Assembly (NCBI GenBank): GCA_035489435.1
Contig: DATHKG010000165.1
Source of the DNA: DATHKG01 sp035489435
GTDB taxonomy: Bacteria; Bacteroidota; Bacteroidia; Chitinophagales; Chitinophagaceae
Length of the DNA stretch: 64,000 nucleotides
Strand: one strand, 5' to 3'
The notes below the pieces were generated by a model. It made no database searches and was not told the DNA's origin. It saw only the letters and a list, made by a program, of their open reading frames with translations. Of the stretch, positions 8,517 through 18,400 are shown one piece after another. A program made the translations under genes and the position numbers. Position 1 is the first letter of the stretch; every line of letters starts with the position of its first letter.

Positions 8517-10949
8517 TTATTGGATCGATCTGCAAATCCTGAACCCAATATTTCCACCACGTGTTGTTTCAGGGTAGGCCATCCTGAATGTGGACCGGCA
8601 CATAAGATCCGGTGTAAACCAGGAGCCTCCCCTGGCAACCTTCTCTGTACCACTATCCGGACCAAAACTGTTTTCAGGTTTTGCAACTGAATAAAACTGT
8701 TCGTTATAATAGTCATAACACCATTCCATAACATTTCCGCTCATATCGTAAATTCCGAGTTCATTGGGTAACTTTTGCCCAACTTTAGCAAGGTTCTGTT
8801 TTGAATTTTCATCATACCAACTTACCAGGTTAACGGTATCGCTGCCGCTGAACCTGTATTCCTTTGAATTATTTCCTCCCCTGGCTGCAAATTCCCATTC
8901 AGCTTCTGTCGGTAATCTGAAAGCCAGTTTGGTTTCGTTTGAAAGCCATTTGCAATAATTCATCGCATCTATCCAACTTATATGAATAACAGGTGCGTCC
9001 ATATTTTTTACTTCGATCAGTTTACCGTAGATATCATTTGTCCAGTTAACGTTTTCCCCTTTTACCCACTGACCTTGTTTATAAATCCAGCTAAAACCCA
9101 GCGAATCCGAAGTAGTCTGATACCTGGTCTCGGTTATAAAATGGGAATACTCTCTTACAGTTACCTCATATTTCCCAATCAGGAAAGATCCAAGAACTAC
9201 ATTGTGAGCCGGTTTTTCATTCTCCTGTGCATCACTGGCCTTGCTTCCCATGAGATAAGATCCTCCGTCTACAAGTATCATTTCGGGAGTTTCAAATGAT
9301 GTATTTGCTGCAGAAACCTGGGATGCCTTGTTCGGCTTGTTTACAGGTTGAAAAATAAACTTCTCCAGGAAGAAAAAACCACCAATCAAAACCAATCCCA
9401 GGCCGACAAACAACAATATTTTTCTACGTTTTCTTTTTTGTATTTGTATTTTTTTGTTTGATGGACGGTTTAGCGGGGTAAGCGGGGGTCGGATAACGGG
9501 CCTGGGCCTTTCCGGATCTCTGATTGGCTCTTTGGCAGGCAAAGGGGGATCAATATCACTTGTGACTGGTGGTTTGAGCACAATGTCCCCAGGACCTAAA
9601 CCACGTTCCGTTTCATTACGAGCCTCCCTGGGTGGGATAACATAAGCACCTTCATTTGAATTTCTTGAATCTTTGGGCCCGGTAACATGTTTGTCTTCCA
9701 CTCCAAAGCGCCCGATAGAAGCAGGTTTCTCTTCCGGATCAATACGGATGATGGTAACAGGCTTTTCGGGAGACACGATACTCGTACTGGTAGCAGCCGT
9801 ATCAGGCAATGGTTTTTCCTCACTGATTATCCTGTTACCGGCCATTGGCATCTCTTCAGACGGAATTCGTTTGTTCAGACCGGATCTGTCTTCCACATCA
9901 AGCCGGTTAACCGGAATAGGTTTTTCTTCAACAATTTTGCGGTTGACGGGAGCATATTTATCTTCGGAAACCTTTTTATTGGTAACCGATTCATAACCAG
10001 GTTGTATCGGTTTAATTTCTTCTTTTTTGTTTGAGTCGTGTTTTATATAATGCCCGTTGGTGTTAGCCTTTTTATCAACAGGCTTTTTATCAACAGTTGC
10101 TTTTACATCCGGGTATTTTTCAAAAATTCTGATCAGTTCATTTGCATTCTGAACCCGTTCAGATGCATCCTTAACGATACACTTGTTTACGATTTCTTTA
10201 TACTTACGTGATAACTGGTTAAACTGTGCCAGGGGAAATTTGTAAAGTATATTAGACATTACTTCACCTTCACTTGTGCCGGTACTTACACTTCCGAATA
10301 ACTTGTTGTTTGTTACGGTCTCATAAACCATCAGACCAAAACTCCATAGATCAAGATTGGAAGTAATCAGCCCACCCATTCCATATCGTTTAGGATTGAA
10401 ATGTTCAGGGGGCATATATTCGATAGTGCTCATTACAGCAGCCGATCTGGGATTTGACGGATCTGAAAGTTTAGTTATTCCAAAGTCGATGATCTTGGCT
10501 ACCGGCCCGTCCTCTTCAATAGTGATCAGAACATTCTGTGGCCTTAAATCGCCATATACGATACCATGTTTGTGTAAATAGGAGAGGCCCATCAAAATAT
10601 CAACAAACAATTTGTCTATGTCATTTGGATGAGTTTTGATATAGTTTTCGAAATTTCCCGCTTCGAGATATTCCATTACTGCCACTACAACGTTTTCCGA
10701 CTCACCTAAAATGTTTTTAGTAGACAATAATTCAACCTCATAAATCTTACAGAGATTTTGATGCTCCAGTTTGCTTGCCTTTTGTATTTTGCTTAAGATT
10801 TGATATTTTGCAGAAGCTTCAGCAGTAAAAAACTTCAACGCCACTGTTCTTTGGAGTAAAACATCTTCAGCTTTGTATATGCGCGAAAATACACCATTAC
10901 CTAAAAGATCAAATTTAGGTTCGAACTCATATCTCTTTTGAAAATCCAT
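8517..10949 (-). CDS. Membrane Ser/Thr protein kinase fused to a periplasmic SUMF1-fold domain
   Basis: This is an 810-residue protein. Residues 12-280 are an Hanks-type kinase: glycine loop GNGVFSRIYKAEDV, Lys39 in VALKFF, catalytic Asp134 in YGDLRPQN (HRDLKPEN is changed to YGD and R) and DFG at 155-157. Residues 285-505 are a charged, proline-rich linker with recurring EEKP(I/L)P and NR motifs. Residues 511-528 form one transmembrane helix after a KRKRRK stop-transfer cluster. Residues 555-808 form a SUMF1 domain (VDGGSYLMGS, GKYEVTVREY, FRLPTEAEWEFAARGG, DMSGNVMEWCYD, KVARGGSW, GFRICRS). The domain after RGGSW keeps only one of the two FGE cysteines. The topology implies a cytoplasmic kinase and an external sensor or scaffold domain. 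Kinase-SUMF1 fusions are known (for example chlamydial Pkn1); the substrate here is unknown. The next gene encodes a second SUMF1 protein. Confidence 0.88.
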   Translation of the reverse strand: MDFQKRYEFEPKFDLLGNGVFSRIYKAEDVLLQRTVALKFFTAEASAKYQILSKIQKASKLEHQNLCKIYEVELLSTKNILGESENVVVAVMEYLEAGNFENYIKTHPNDIDKLFVDILMGLSYLHKHGIVYGDLRPQNVLITIEEDGPVAKIIDFGITKLSDPSNPRSAAVMSTIEYMPPEHFNPKRYGMGGLITSNLDLWSFGLMVYETVTNNKLFGSVSTGTSEGEVMSNILYKFPLAQFNQLSRKYKEIVNKCIVKDASERVQNANELIRIFEKYPDVKATVDKKPVDKKANTNGHYIKHDSNKKEEIKPIQPGYESVTNKKVSEDKYAPVNRKIVEEKPIPVNRLDVEDRSGLNKRIPSEEMPMAGNRIISEEKPLPDTAATSTSIVSPEKPVTIIRIDPEEKPASIGRFGVEDKHVTGPKDSRNSNEGAYVIPPREARNETERGLGPGDIVLKPPVTSDIDPPLPAKEPIRDPERPRPVIRPPLTPLNRPSNKKIQIQKRKRRKILLFVGLGLVLIGGFFFLEKFIFQPVNKPNKASQVSAANTSFETPEMILVDGGSYLMGSKASDAQENEKPAHNVVLGSFLIGKYEVTVREYSHFITETRYQTTSDSLGFSWIYKQGQWVKGENVNWTNDIYGKLIEVKNMDAPVIHISWIDAMNYCKWLSNETKLAFRLPTEAEWEFAARGGNNSKEYRFSGSDTVNLVSWYDENSKQNLAKVGQKLPNELGIYDMSGNVMEWCYDYYNEQFYSVAKPENSFGPDSGTEKVARGGSWFTPDLMCRSTFRMAYPETTRGGNIGFRICRSIQ

Positions 10950-11439
10950 TTCGTCTAAAATATCTGCTTTATTAAGGTCAATGGCTATCGTCCCACTTTC
11001 AAGAAATGGACAACCAGTTCAACCGATTTAAGCTTAAATCCGGGAAATTAAGCTGATAATCAATTTTATATTTTTCAGGATAATGGAGGAGGCGACCGAT
11101 AGAGTGTTCAGGCAAAGATAGCCTGGCTAACCATTAATGGGTTGAATTCAGTAACAATTGGATTGGCATCAAATGTATGTATTTTACTGTTAATATCAGT
11201 CTGAATAATGGCTTTTTGATGGTAAATACGATCGGGTATTTTTCTAAGAAAACCCGCCTGTACCCAAATTAAACATAATATTGCTGCAATATCTTTGCCG
11301 TTTTCCCCATATTGGTTTTTTAAGCTCATAATTAGACTTAAGTTTCGGGAACTCAAGCAAATAATGACCCAAAAAATGAAATCCGGGTATTTTGAACTTT
11401 TTCTGATTTGCTGGAAGCCGAAGGTTTTATCAAATGCAA
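10950..11439. other. Non-coding or decayed stretch upstream of the kinase
   Basis: There is no convincing gene here. It must contain the promoter of the kinase gene, but no clear TTG/TAnnTTTG pair was found. One minus-strand frame at 11108-11356 (82 codons, MSSRNLSLIM...) includes a protein-like stretch (KNQYGENGKDIAAILC) but matches no family I recognise; it may be another remnant. Confidence 0.4.
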
Positions 11440-11676
11440 TTAACTAAGTAGCTGATTTAGATCCGCATAAGGTTTTGCTTCGTTTGAATAGGTAAGAGTT
11501 CCGTGAAGGGATATATTGGATCACCCAGTTTCCCGGTTGCATCGTCAATGGAGCCACCTGCTAATCCAATCTTTGCAGAAAGTATTATCGTTTCAGCACA
11601 AATGTCCGGATCGTCACCATATCCATTTTCCAGATCAGCAGATACCGGTAATGCACATGCGCTAATACCAAATTAT
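11440..11676 (-). pseudogene. Gutted isocitrate lyase / PEP mutase-family gene remnant
   Basis: Read on the minus strand from ~11668, the frame gives LPVSADLENGYGDDP, then CAETIILSAKIGLAGGSID and DATGKLGDPIYPF. These match the core of the ICL/PEP-mutase superfamily, including the Mg-binding D-x-E-x-G-Y/F-G region. A stop lies directly upstream, so the N-terminal half is lost. Just after the PIYPF segment the frame shifts and reads HGTLTYSNEAKPYADLNQL before a stop at 11440-11442, which resembles the family's C-terminal tail. The piece between core and tail (some 60-80 residues in normal members) is missing. This is a clear relic with both terminal loss and an internal deletion plus frameshift. 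No ATG-initiated frame covers it. Confidence 0.6.
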
Positions 11677-11686
11677 CGTTTGACAT

Positions 11687-11965
11687 CTACTTTTGCAAGT
11701 AGTACGTTCCAATAATCCCTAAATTTATTTGAAAGTCTTTTTTTAATATGTTCAGCACTTGTGAAAGTTCAATAGCGCTCTTTGACCCCTCTTTCTGGTA
11801 GACGAATGTGTATATAAAAATCTTTTTTTGGATTGACTTACTGTTAAATCGCAAATAGAAGTGTTCGCCATCATCCAATGCATATGGATCTTCCCGCGAA
11901 TCAGTTAAACTAGAGATGTTAACGTGTAAGTCCTTTCTTGTTTTTGGCAAGACTGAAGTAAGCAA
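11687..11965 (-). CDS. Small unknown open frame, possibly another gene remnant
   Basis: This 92-codon frame (MLTSVLPKTR...GIIGTYYLQK) has a plausible soluble-protein composition, with the stretches YALDDGEHFYLRFN and IELSQVLNILKKDF. I recognise no family, see no signal peptide and see no clear ribosome-binding site. It lies immediately upstream of the ICL/PEP-mutase relic on the same strand, in a region of decay, so it may also be a fragment. Treat it as tentative. Confidence 0.25.
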   Translation of the reverse strand: MLTSVLPKTRKDLHVNISSLTDSREDPYALDDGEHFYLRFNSKSIQKKIFIYTFVYQKEGSKSAIELSQVLNILKKDFQINLGIIGTYYLQK

Positions 11966-12306
11966 ATTAAGATAAATATTATGCCACTTTTTATGTCTAA
12001 ATTTTCAAATGCAGCTCGAATCATTTTATTAGAGAGATTACGATAATCAATACCTTAAATTATTATTTAATTACGTCAAAATTTAATTACTTCAAATTTT
12101 GGCTTATTTTATTTTAACTGAAGCGTTATCCAGGGTTTTTTGGAACAACAAATATGCCTTCCTCCGGTGGATCTTCATAAAAGTCTCAGCCCTTGACCGC
12201 AATTGTTCTTCATTCAACATATCCTGATTATATATATTTTTTCAAGATAATAAATCCTCAGATTGTCAATGTAAATCAGGCCAGGACTGTCTTGTTAATT
12301 TTATTT
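11966..12306. other. AT-rich intergenic stretch
   Basis: There is no supported gene. A minus-strand frame at 12104-12220 (38 codons, MLNEEQLRSRAETF...) is short but charged and helix-like; it could be the tail of a lost gene. Nothing else is recognisable between it and the cytochrome gene, which ends at 12307. Confidence 0.3.
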
Positions 12307-12894
12307 CTACTTTGCAGGCAGGTCCCTTGGTGCAATTGGCATGGGAACCGTATTTTTTATTGGTTTGATCGATTTCAGGTAAACAAATATTGCCTTGATG
12401 TCTTCCTCCCTGATATTTTTATAGTTCTCCCAGGGCATTGGCGGCAATAATGGCCGGGTACCATCAAGCCCTTTGAACTTGCCTTCAGTCAATGCTTTCC
12501 TGAACTGTTCTTCAGTCCAGGAACCTATACCTGTTTCATCGGAAGTAAGATTAGCAGCAAACGAAGCACCCCAGGGTCCAATCATCGCAGTACCACTCAA
12601 ACTAAAAAGCACCCAGTCTTTTGTAGAAGTTGTATCAAAATGAAATACCGGTATTTCTGCAGGGTGTCCTGACAATATCCTGTCCATGTCCCTCGCCGGG
12701 CCTTGTGGTGTCATCTTCACGGGGGTATGACAATCATTACAACTCATAATTTCTACAAGATATTCTCCTCTTTTTACCAGGCTGTCTTTCGGGATCTCTG
12801 TTATTGCCTGTTTATCGGTTTGTGTATTACTGCAGGAAACAGCGATGAAGATCGTAGTAATGAAGGTGAAAACGATCAGGATGTTTTGCTTCAT
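12307..12894 (-). CDS. Mono-haem cytochrome c lipoprotein
   Basis: This 195-residue protein has a lipoprotein signal (MKQNILIVFT...FIAVSC, Cys21 as the acylated residue), so it is probably anchored in a cell-envelope membrane. There is one haem-attachment motif, CNDCH at residues 52-56, and the likely distal methionine ligand is Met153 in LLPPMPW. The sequence between (SCNDCHTP, FAANLTSDETGIGSWTEEQF, FVYLKSIKPI) is typical of class I c-type domains related to the cytochrome subunits of periplasmic dehydrogenases. No dehydrogenase or oxidase gene is next to it, so its partner is unknown. It is transcribed divergently from the OmpA-family gene, with 197 bp between them. Confidence 0.87.
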   Translation of the reverse strand: MKQNILIVFTFITTIFIAVSCSNTQTDKQAITEIPKDSLVKRGEYLVEIMSCNDCHTPVKMTPQGPARDMDRILSGHPAEIPVFHFDTTSTKDWVLFSLSGTAMIGPWGASFAANLTSDETGIGSWTEEQFRKALTEGKFKGLDGTRPLLPPMPWENYKNIREEDIKAIFVYLKSIKPIKNTVPMPIAPRDLPAK

Positions 12895-12965
12895 AATAAA
12901 TGATTGTTGGTTGTTTTAAGACTTAGCCTGCCGGCTCCGGGGTTTACCCGGAATTTAAATTTTTT

Positions 12966-12994
12966 CATAACTCATAATTCATAATTCATAATTC
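12966..12994. repeat. Short tandem CATAACT/CATAATT repeats in an intergenic region
   Basis: Four consecutive 7-9-bp units of the form CATAACT or CATAATT(C) lie between the divergent cytochrome and OmpA-family genes. Closely similar units recur at 55584-55661 and 56516-56546. Confidence 0.55.
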
Positions 12995-13042
12995 TTTTTA
13001 CCCCGTTCTATCCAAATTTGTCCCAACTGATGTATCTCGTCA

Positions 13043-13073
13043 TTGCAACTGATCTTGTTCTAACAAATCTTTG
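13043..13073 (+). promoter_or_regulatory. Candidate Bacteroidota-type promoter of the OmpA-family gene
   Basis: TTG at 13043-13045 is followed after 20 bp by AATCTTTG at 13066-13073. This fits the known Bacteroidota consensus (TTG, 19-21 bp, TAnnTTTG) with one mismatch in the -7 box. The ATG at 13092 lies 18 bp downstream, so the 5' leader would be short. Confidence 0.45.
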
Positions 13074-13091
13074 CATTCATAAATATTACAA

Positions 13092-14396
13092 ATGAAAAAA
13101 ATAATCCTGCTTTCTGTATGTATATACCTATCTGTAAGGCCTGCCATTGCACAGCTTGGAGGATTTGCCAACAAAATAAATAATAAGGTAACGAATAAAG
13201 CAGCCCAACGTGCTGATCAGAAAATAGATAAAAAAATAGACGAGGCCCTCGATGCTGCAGAGGGTAAATCTCCAAAACCAGCCTCCACTAACAACTCAAA
13301 TTCTGCTACGAATAATTCAACCCAAACCGCAGGTATAAGCGACAAGTCAATAACAAGTTACTCTAAATTTGATTTCGTTCCCGGAGATAAAATTGTTTAT
13401 GCTGATGATTTTACCGGAGACGAAATTGGCCAGTTGCCTTTACACTGGAATACCCAGGGCAAGGCTGAATTAGTAAATATAGAAAAGCAGCCAGGGAATT
13501 GGTTGCGATTGTTTCCAACAGCTGTTTACCTGCCAGGTAATAAACAAACATTCACCAAAAACTTTACGGTGGAGTTTGACCTGTTGCTTGATATGAAGAA
13601 CACCGGCTATACTTATCCCTATTTTTCTTTCGGACTGTTAAGTAGTGGTGATGCAGATCCGGCTGATAATGAATTCCTGAAATCATACCGGTCAATCCAG
13701 TCAGCTGAGATATATGTTCGCCTTGCTTCAGGTGGAACTACCGGAACTTATATGGAAAGCTTTGATGCAGGAAAAAAGCATTTTCAGTCAGAAACACAAC
13801 AACTTTCTAACCTGGAAAACTTTTATGGTAAGTCTACCCATGTTTGTATCCAGGTGCAGGAAAGCCGCCTGCGGGTTTGGTTCAATGGTGAAAAGAAGTT
13901 TGATCTCCCACGCGCTTTACCCGTAGCGGCTTTGTTCAATAATATGTTCTTCAGGACCTTTTCTTCAAGCTATAAGGAAGAAGAACTCGGATTTTATATT
14001 TCGAATATTAAAGTAGCAGCAGGCGTTCCGGACGTCCGGCATAAGTTGCTTGATGAAGGTAAATTTTCGACAACGGGGATTTTATTTGATGTAAATACTG
14101 CCATTATAAAACCAGAGAGCAATGGAGTGCTGAAAGAAATGGGGGATATACTCAGCAAAAACCCGGGGCTAAGTATACTAATTGTTGGACATACCGACAA
14201 TGACGGTAGTGATGCTGATAATCTTTCATTATCTAAAAAAAGGGCCGCTGCCATAAAAACTGCATTGGTAAAAGATTTCAGCATTGATGAATCGCGTATC
14301 AATACAGATGGTAAAGGAGAATCGGAACCTTCAGGTGATAACAAAACCAAAGAAGGCAGAGCCGCAAACAGACGCGTCGAATTCCTAAAACAATAA
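13092..14396 (+). CDS. OmpA-family envelope protein
   Basis: This 434-residue protein has a signal peptide (MKKIILLSVCIYLSVRPAIA). Residues ~22-58 are a lysine- and alanine-rich helical segment (NKINNKVTNKAAQRADQKI). Residues ~95-315 are predicted beta-rich and resemble a concanavalin/LamG-like fold (FAVEFDLLLDMKN-type strands, VWFNGEKKFDL). Residues ~320-434 are an OmpA C-terminal peptidoglycan-binding domain: GILFDVNTAIIKPES, ILIVGHTDNDGSDADNLSLS, KKRAAAIK and a terminal NRRVEFLKQ. The domain would tether the outer envelope to peptidoglycan. The next gene starts 93 bp downstream on the same strand and encodes another secreted protein. Confidence 0.87.
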   Translation: MKKIILLSVCIYLSVRPAIAQLGGFANKINNKVTNKAAQRADQKIDKKIDEALDAAEGKSPKPASTNNSNSATNNSTQTAGISDKSITSYSKFDFVPGDKIVYADDFTGDEIGQLPLHWNTQGKAELVNIEKQPGNWLRLFPTAVYLPGNKQTFTKNFTVEFDLLLDMKNTGYTYPYFSFGLLSSGDADPADNEFLKSYRSIQSAEIYVRLASGGTTGTYMESFDAGKKHFQSETQQLSNLENFYGKSTHVCIQVQESRLRVWFNGEKKFDLPRALPVAALFNNMFFRTFSSSYKEEELGFYISNIKVAAGVPDVRHKLLDEGKFSTTGILFDVNTAIIKPESNGVLKEMGDILSKNPGLSILIVGHTDNDGSDADNLSLSKKRAAAIKTALVKDFSIDESRINTDGKGESEPSGDNKTKEGRAANRRVEFLKQ

Positions 14397-14489
14397 TCCC
14401 AATACTAACAAATTAACTCAAAGTTCTTAATTGATATTTTAACATACAACAAACAACCCCTCACTCATCACTATTTAACACACTTTTTT

Positions 14490-15347
14490 ATGAAACAACA
14501 ATTCTCAAAAAACTACCGTTCAGTTTTAAAATTGACAAGTCTTTGTATCATGCTTTTTGTTACCGGCATCTCATTATCATCCTACAATCGGGCTGCCAGG
14601 ACCGCTGACGATTTGTGGAAGCAGCTTGGCATCAGTCAGCAACAAGGTTCAGACAAAATTAAGAGCAGCTTTATGAATGGATATCTTGACTATTGGGGTG
14701 TAAGAAATATTAAAAATATTACTTCCGGCAACAAAGCCATGCTGGCAAAGGATCTTCTCACCTATACGAAAACGTATCTCAACAGTGCTGCAGTAAAAGC
14801 GGCATATGCAAAGGAACGTGAATCTGTTAAGCCTTATGCCCCGGTCGCAAAATCCACTACAAAAGAAGATATTCGTAAGGAACAGATTGATGGTATGAAA
14901 AAAGCTATTGAAAATACGGAAGATATGATCAAAAAATTTCCGGACATGGAGAAAGCAGCCCGCAAATCCATTGCCGAATTTGAAAAAACCATTAAAGACT
15001 TTGAAAAACCAGACAGCAAAATTATTGAGATTTTGTACCAGGGTAAACTTTCCGAAATTAAGATGAACGACGACAGGTACAAAGAAAGTTTGAAAAGCTG
15101 GGAAAAGAGTTATCCTACCGACTACCGCTTAAAGCTTCGTTCCTACCTGGAGAAATATATTGCCACAGCTGCAACTGTTGATTTTGATGCCGCGCTTACA
15201 GAAAAATACAATAAGAAAGTATTTGTAAATCCTGTATTTGAAGGTAAAAATGACGAATGGAAAATGATTTTCAGGGCGGGCAAAGAGGTTTACGATGTAG
15301 CAAAGCCATTCGCTGACCAGTGGTTGAAGGAGTTATCAGCCCTATAG
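14490..15347 (+). CDS. Secreted helical protein of unknown function
   Basis: This is a 285-residue protein. The first ~32 residues contain a signal sequence (LKLTSLCIMLFVTGISLSS). The rest is lysine- and glutamate-rich with a long helical or coiled-coil stretch at residues ~130-180 (EQIDGMKKAIENTEDMIKKF, AARKSIAEFEKTIKDFEKP). I recognise no domain. The position downstream of the OmpA-family gene, on the same strand with a ~93-bp AT-rich gap, suggests co-expression, but no function can be assigned. Confidence 0.75.
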   Translation: MKQQFSKNYRSVLKLTSLCIMLFVTGISLSSYNRAARTADDLWKQLGISQQQGSDKIKSSFMNGYLDYWGVRNIKNITSGNKAMLAKDLLTYTKTYLNSAAVKAAYAKERESVKPYAPVAKSTTKEDIRKEQIDGMKKAIENTEDMIKKFPDMEKAARKSIAEFEKTIKDFEKPDSKIIEILYQGKLSEIKMNDDRYKESLKSWEKSYPTDYRLKLRSYLEKYIATAATVDFDAALTEKYNKKVFVNPVFEGKNDEWKMIFRAGKEVYDVAKPFADQWLKELSAL

Positions 15348-15431
15348 TGTGTATGAATTGAATAAAAACGGGTATGGATTGTTGAAAGCAGGCAAGCCGC
15401 AACGGAAATGTAATGCGCAGGTTCATTACAT

Positions 15432-18400
15432 TTGGATGATAAAACTGAAACCTTGCGTTTAATATTTCTGTTAATTATTTCATTAAGCTGTTTAGTCTCC
15501 AACACGCAGGCACAAACGCAGAAATATTTGTTTACTTATCTCGGTATTAAAGACGGGCTGCTGGCTGATAATATTATTGCTGTTCAGCAGGATGACAAGG
15601 GTTTTATTTGGATAGCATCCCACAATACATTGCAGCGTTATGATGGACAACGTCTCCTGAACTTTTACCAGGATCCGGCCAATGAAACTTCGTTACCACA
15701 AGGAGGGATAAGGGGAATCAAACTGGATAAAAAAAACCGGCTCTGGGTGCTTTCAGGAACTGTATCTGTGGGATATTTTGATGTGAATACTTTCAGGTAT
15801 AAAGCGGTTAAGATAAAGCAGGTGCCCGGAAATGCGGGCCAGGCAGCGACCGCCTTATATATCGACAAGGATGACAACGTTATCCTCATTTATGTGGGCT
15901 TCGGATATCTTACCTATGATGAAGAAGATAGCGCTTTTTCATCAACCAATAATCCGTTCCAGGTCCCTGCGGGCTGGGAGCCGCTTTATCTATGGCAGGA
16001 TTCAAGTCGCAATTATTGGTTAGGGTCACACGCGGGATTATTAAAATACAACGGGACAAAACAACAGTTGTCTTACCGTGGACATAATAGTGAAGAGGAT
16101 CCGGTCATTCACCATTTCGAATATGCAAGAACAGTTGTTTTTGCAATGGTAGACCGAACCGGCAGATTCTGGGTTACATCATGGCCCGAAAATAAGTTGC
16201 AGATCAGGAGTTACTGGCCACCGGAAAACAAGGAAACAGAATGGTTCGTTCCGGTTAACCGGGGCATGAAAGGACGATACTTTGAGCTGCAGGGTATCAC
16301 TGAATTTTCTGACGGTTCACTATGGATGGGGGGTGTAAACATTTTTGCCAAAGTAAACGCTGCTGTTACGGAGATAGAACCGGTATTCAGCAATGCCTCT
16401 GAAGAGTACAGCATAAGATATGATTATATATTTTCCCTCTATGAAGACCGGGAAAGAAACATGTGGGTATGCACCAATAAAGGTCTGTTTTGGTTCAATC
16501 CGGGCGCCCAGTTATTTAAATCTGTGGCAAACAGAACGGCGGACAGGGATTCTGCCTACACCTCGGATGTAACGGACGTTCTTGAAACCGCAGATGGCAA
16601 GCTCCTGGTGAGTACCTGGGGGAATGGAATATTCCCTTATGACCAGTCGTTCAATCCCGTGGTTTCTGACTATTCTGACCGGAGTAATCCCCTGGGTGAA
16701 GGTATGGCCTGGTGCATGATTCAGCGTTCGAATGGTGATATCTGGAAAGGCATCCAGGATGGGCATCTCTTTATCTATTATGCAGCCTTGCGAAAAACAA
16801 AGAAACTACATCCGGCTGTTTTTGAAAACAGCACTATTCGTCAGATCGAGCAGGATAAAAAAGGGAATATCTGGTTAGGCACAAATCGTGGGAATATCGT
16901 TAAATGGGAATCGGGTACAGGGAATTTTGTTCTGCAACATAGGCTTAAAGCGATCATCGGTAGAATATATGTTGATGACGATAATTATGTTTGGGTTTGT
17001 ACCGATAGAAATGGAGTGTATAAACTTAATTCAGAAGATGGAAATATTGTGGCGAGATACGGTGACGTTGGTGCAAAAGGAAAAACACTGCGCATAAACG
17101 GTGCTGCAGATGTTATCAGGTATAACGATTCGCTCTTTATGATCGCGGCAGATGGATTGGCAATTTTGAATGTTCATACCCAGGACATCAACTACACTCC
17201 TGGTCAAAAAATTGGTCTGCCTTTGCCACATATTACCAACCTGGTCAAAGACAGGGCAGGATATGTATGGATGACTACAGCTGCAGGTATCTTAAGTTAT
17301 CATCCTTTCAAAAAAAAACTAAGCCTGTATGATGCGCTTGATGGTATTCCTACCAATTCATTCAGCGTAGCGAGCAGTGTAAAATTAAAGGATGGTCGGA
17401 TTGCGGTTGGTACCAATCACGAATTGATAGTTTTTGATCCTTCCCGGGTCACCGTAAGTGACTATGTTCCGCCCCGGGTTCAGATTGCAGGTTTCGCGGT
17501 GATGAATAATACTTTAAACTATGATTCACTTAAAAGTTTGCCCCAGATAAATCTGCAGCATTATGAGCATTCAGTAACGCTCCAGCTGTCCACGCTCACC
17601 TTTCAAAATATTACCGAGATCTTTTACCGCATGGAGGGCCTGGATAAAGACTGGGTATCGGCAGGAAATGCTAAACAGGCGACCTTTAATTACCTGGATG
17701 CCGGCACTTATGTTTTTAAAACCGCCTGCCGCGATGCCGATGGGAGAATGGGGGAGATTACAGAACTCAAAATACGCGTGTTCTCTCCCTTCTGGCAAAC
17801 CTGGTGGTTTTATTCAATGCTGATTCTTTTAGTGGTCACCCTGATATTCTGGGCAGACAGGATAAGGCTAAAGAACATTTACCGCGAACAACAGATCCGC
17901 TCTGGCATTGCCGCCAACCTTCACGAGGAAGTAAATACAACATTACAAAATATAAATGTGCTGAGTGAAATCGCTGGATTTAAAGCTGACGAAAATCCTG
18001 AGCAATCAAAAGGGTTTATCTACGATATCAAGCAAAAGAGTCGTAACATGGTTGTTGCCATGGGGGATGTGTTGTGGAGCATAGATCCCTTGAATGACGA
18101 CATGAATAAAACGATCAACCGGATACATGAACATCTTGAGTCGTTCCGGAACAGGTACCAGGCAAGCATTGAAGTCCGTATTGATCCGACTATAAAAAAT
18201 ACAAAGCTTGATATGAACATGCGGCACGAACTGATGGTAATATTCAAGCTGGCGCTTACTAATCTCGTGGAAATTCTGCGATCGGAACATACTGTGGTTC
18301 AGCTTGACAGGGGCAGGAAAACGCTCATTCTGAATATATATTCAACTCAAAATGCAGTGCTGAAATCCACCCATCTTATGTCTAAAAATATAAATGAAAT

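Noticed and set aside
8447..8734. 95-codon minus-strand frame between the two SUMF1 genes
   Set aside because: It overlaps the end of the kinase gene in another frame and has no protein-family features.
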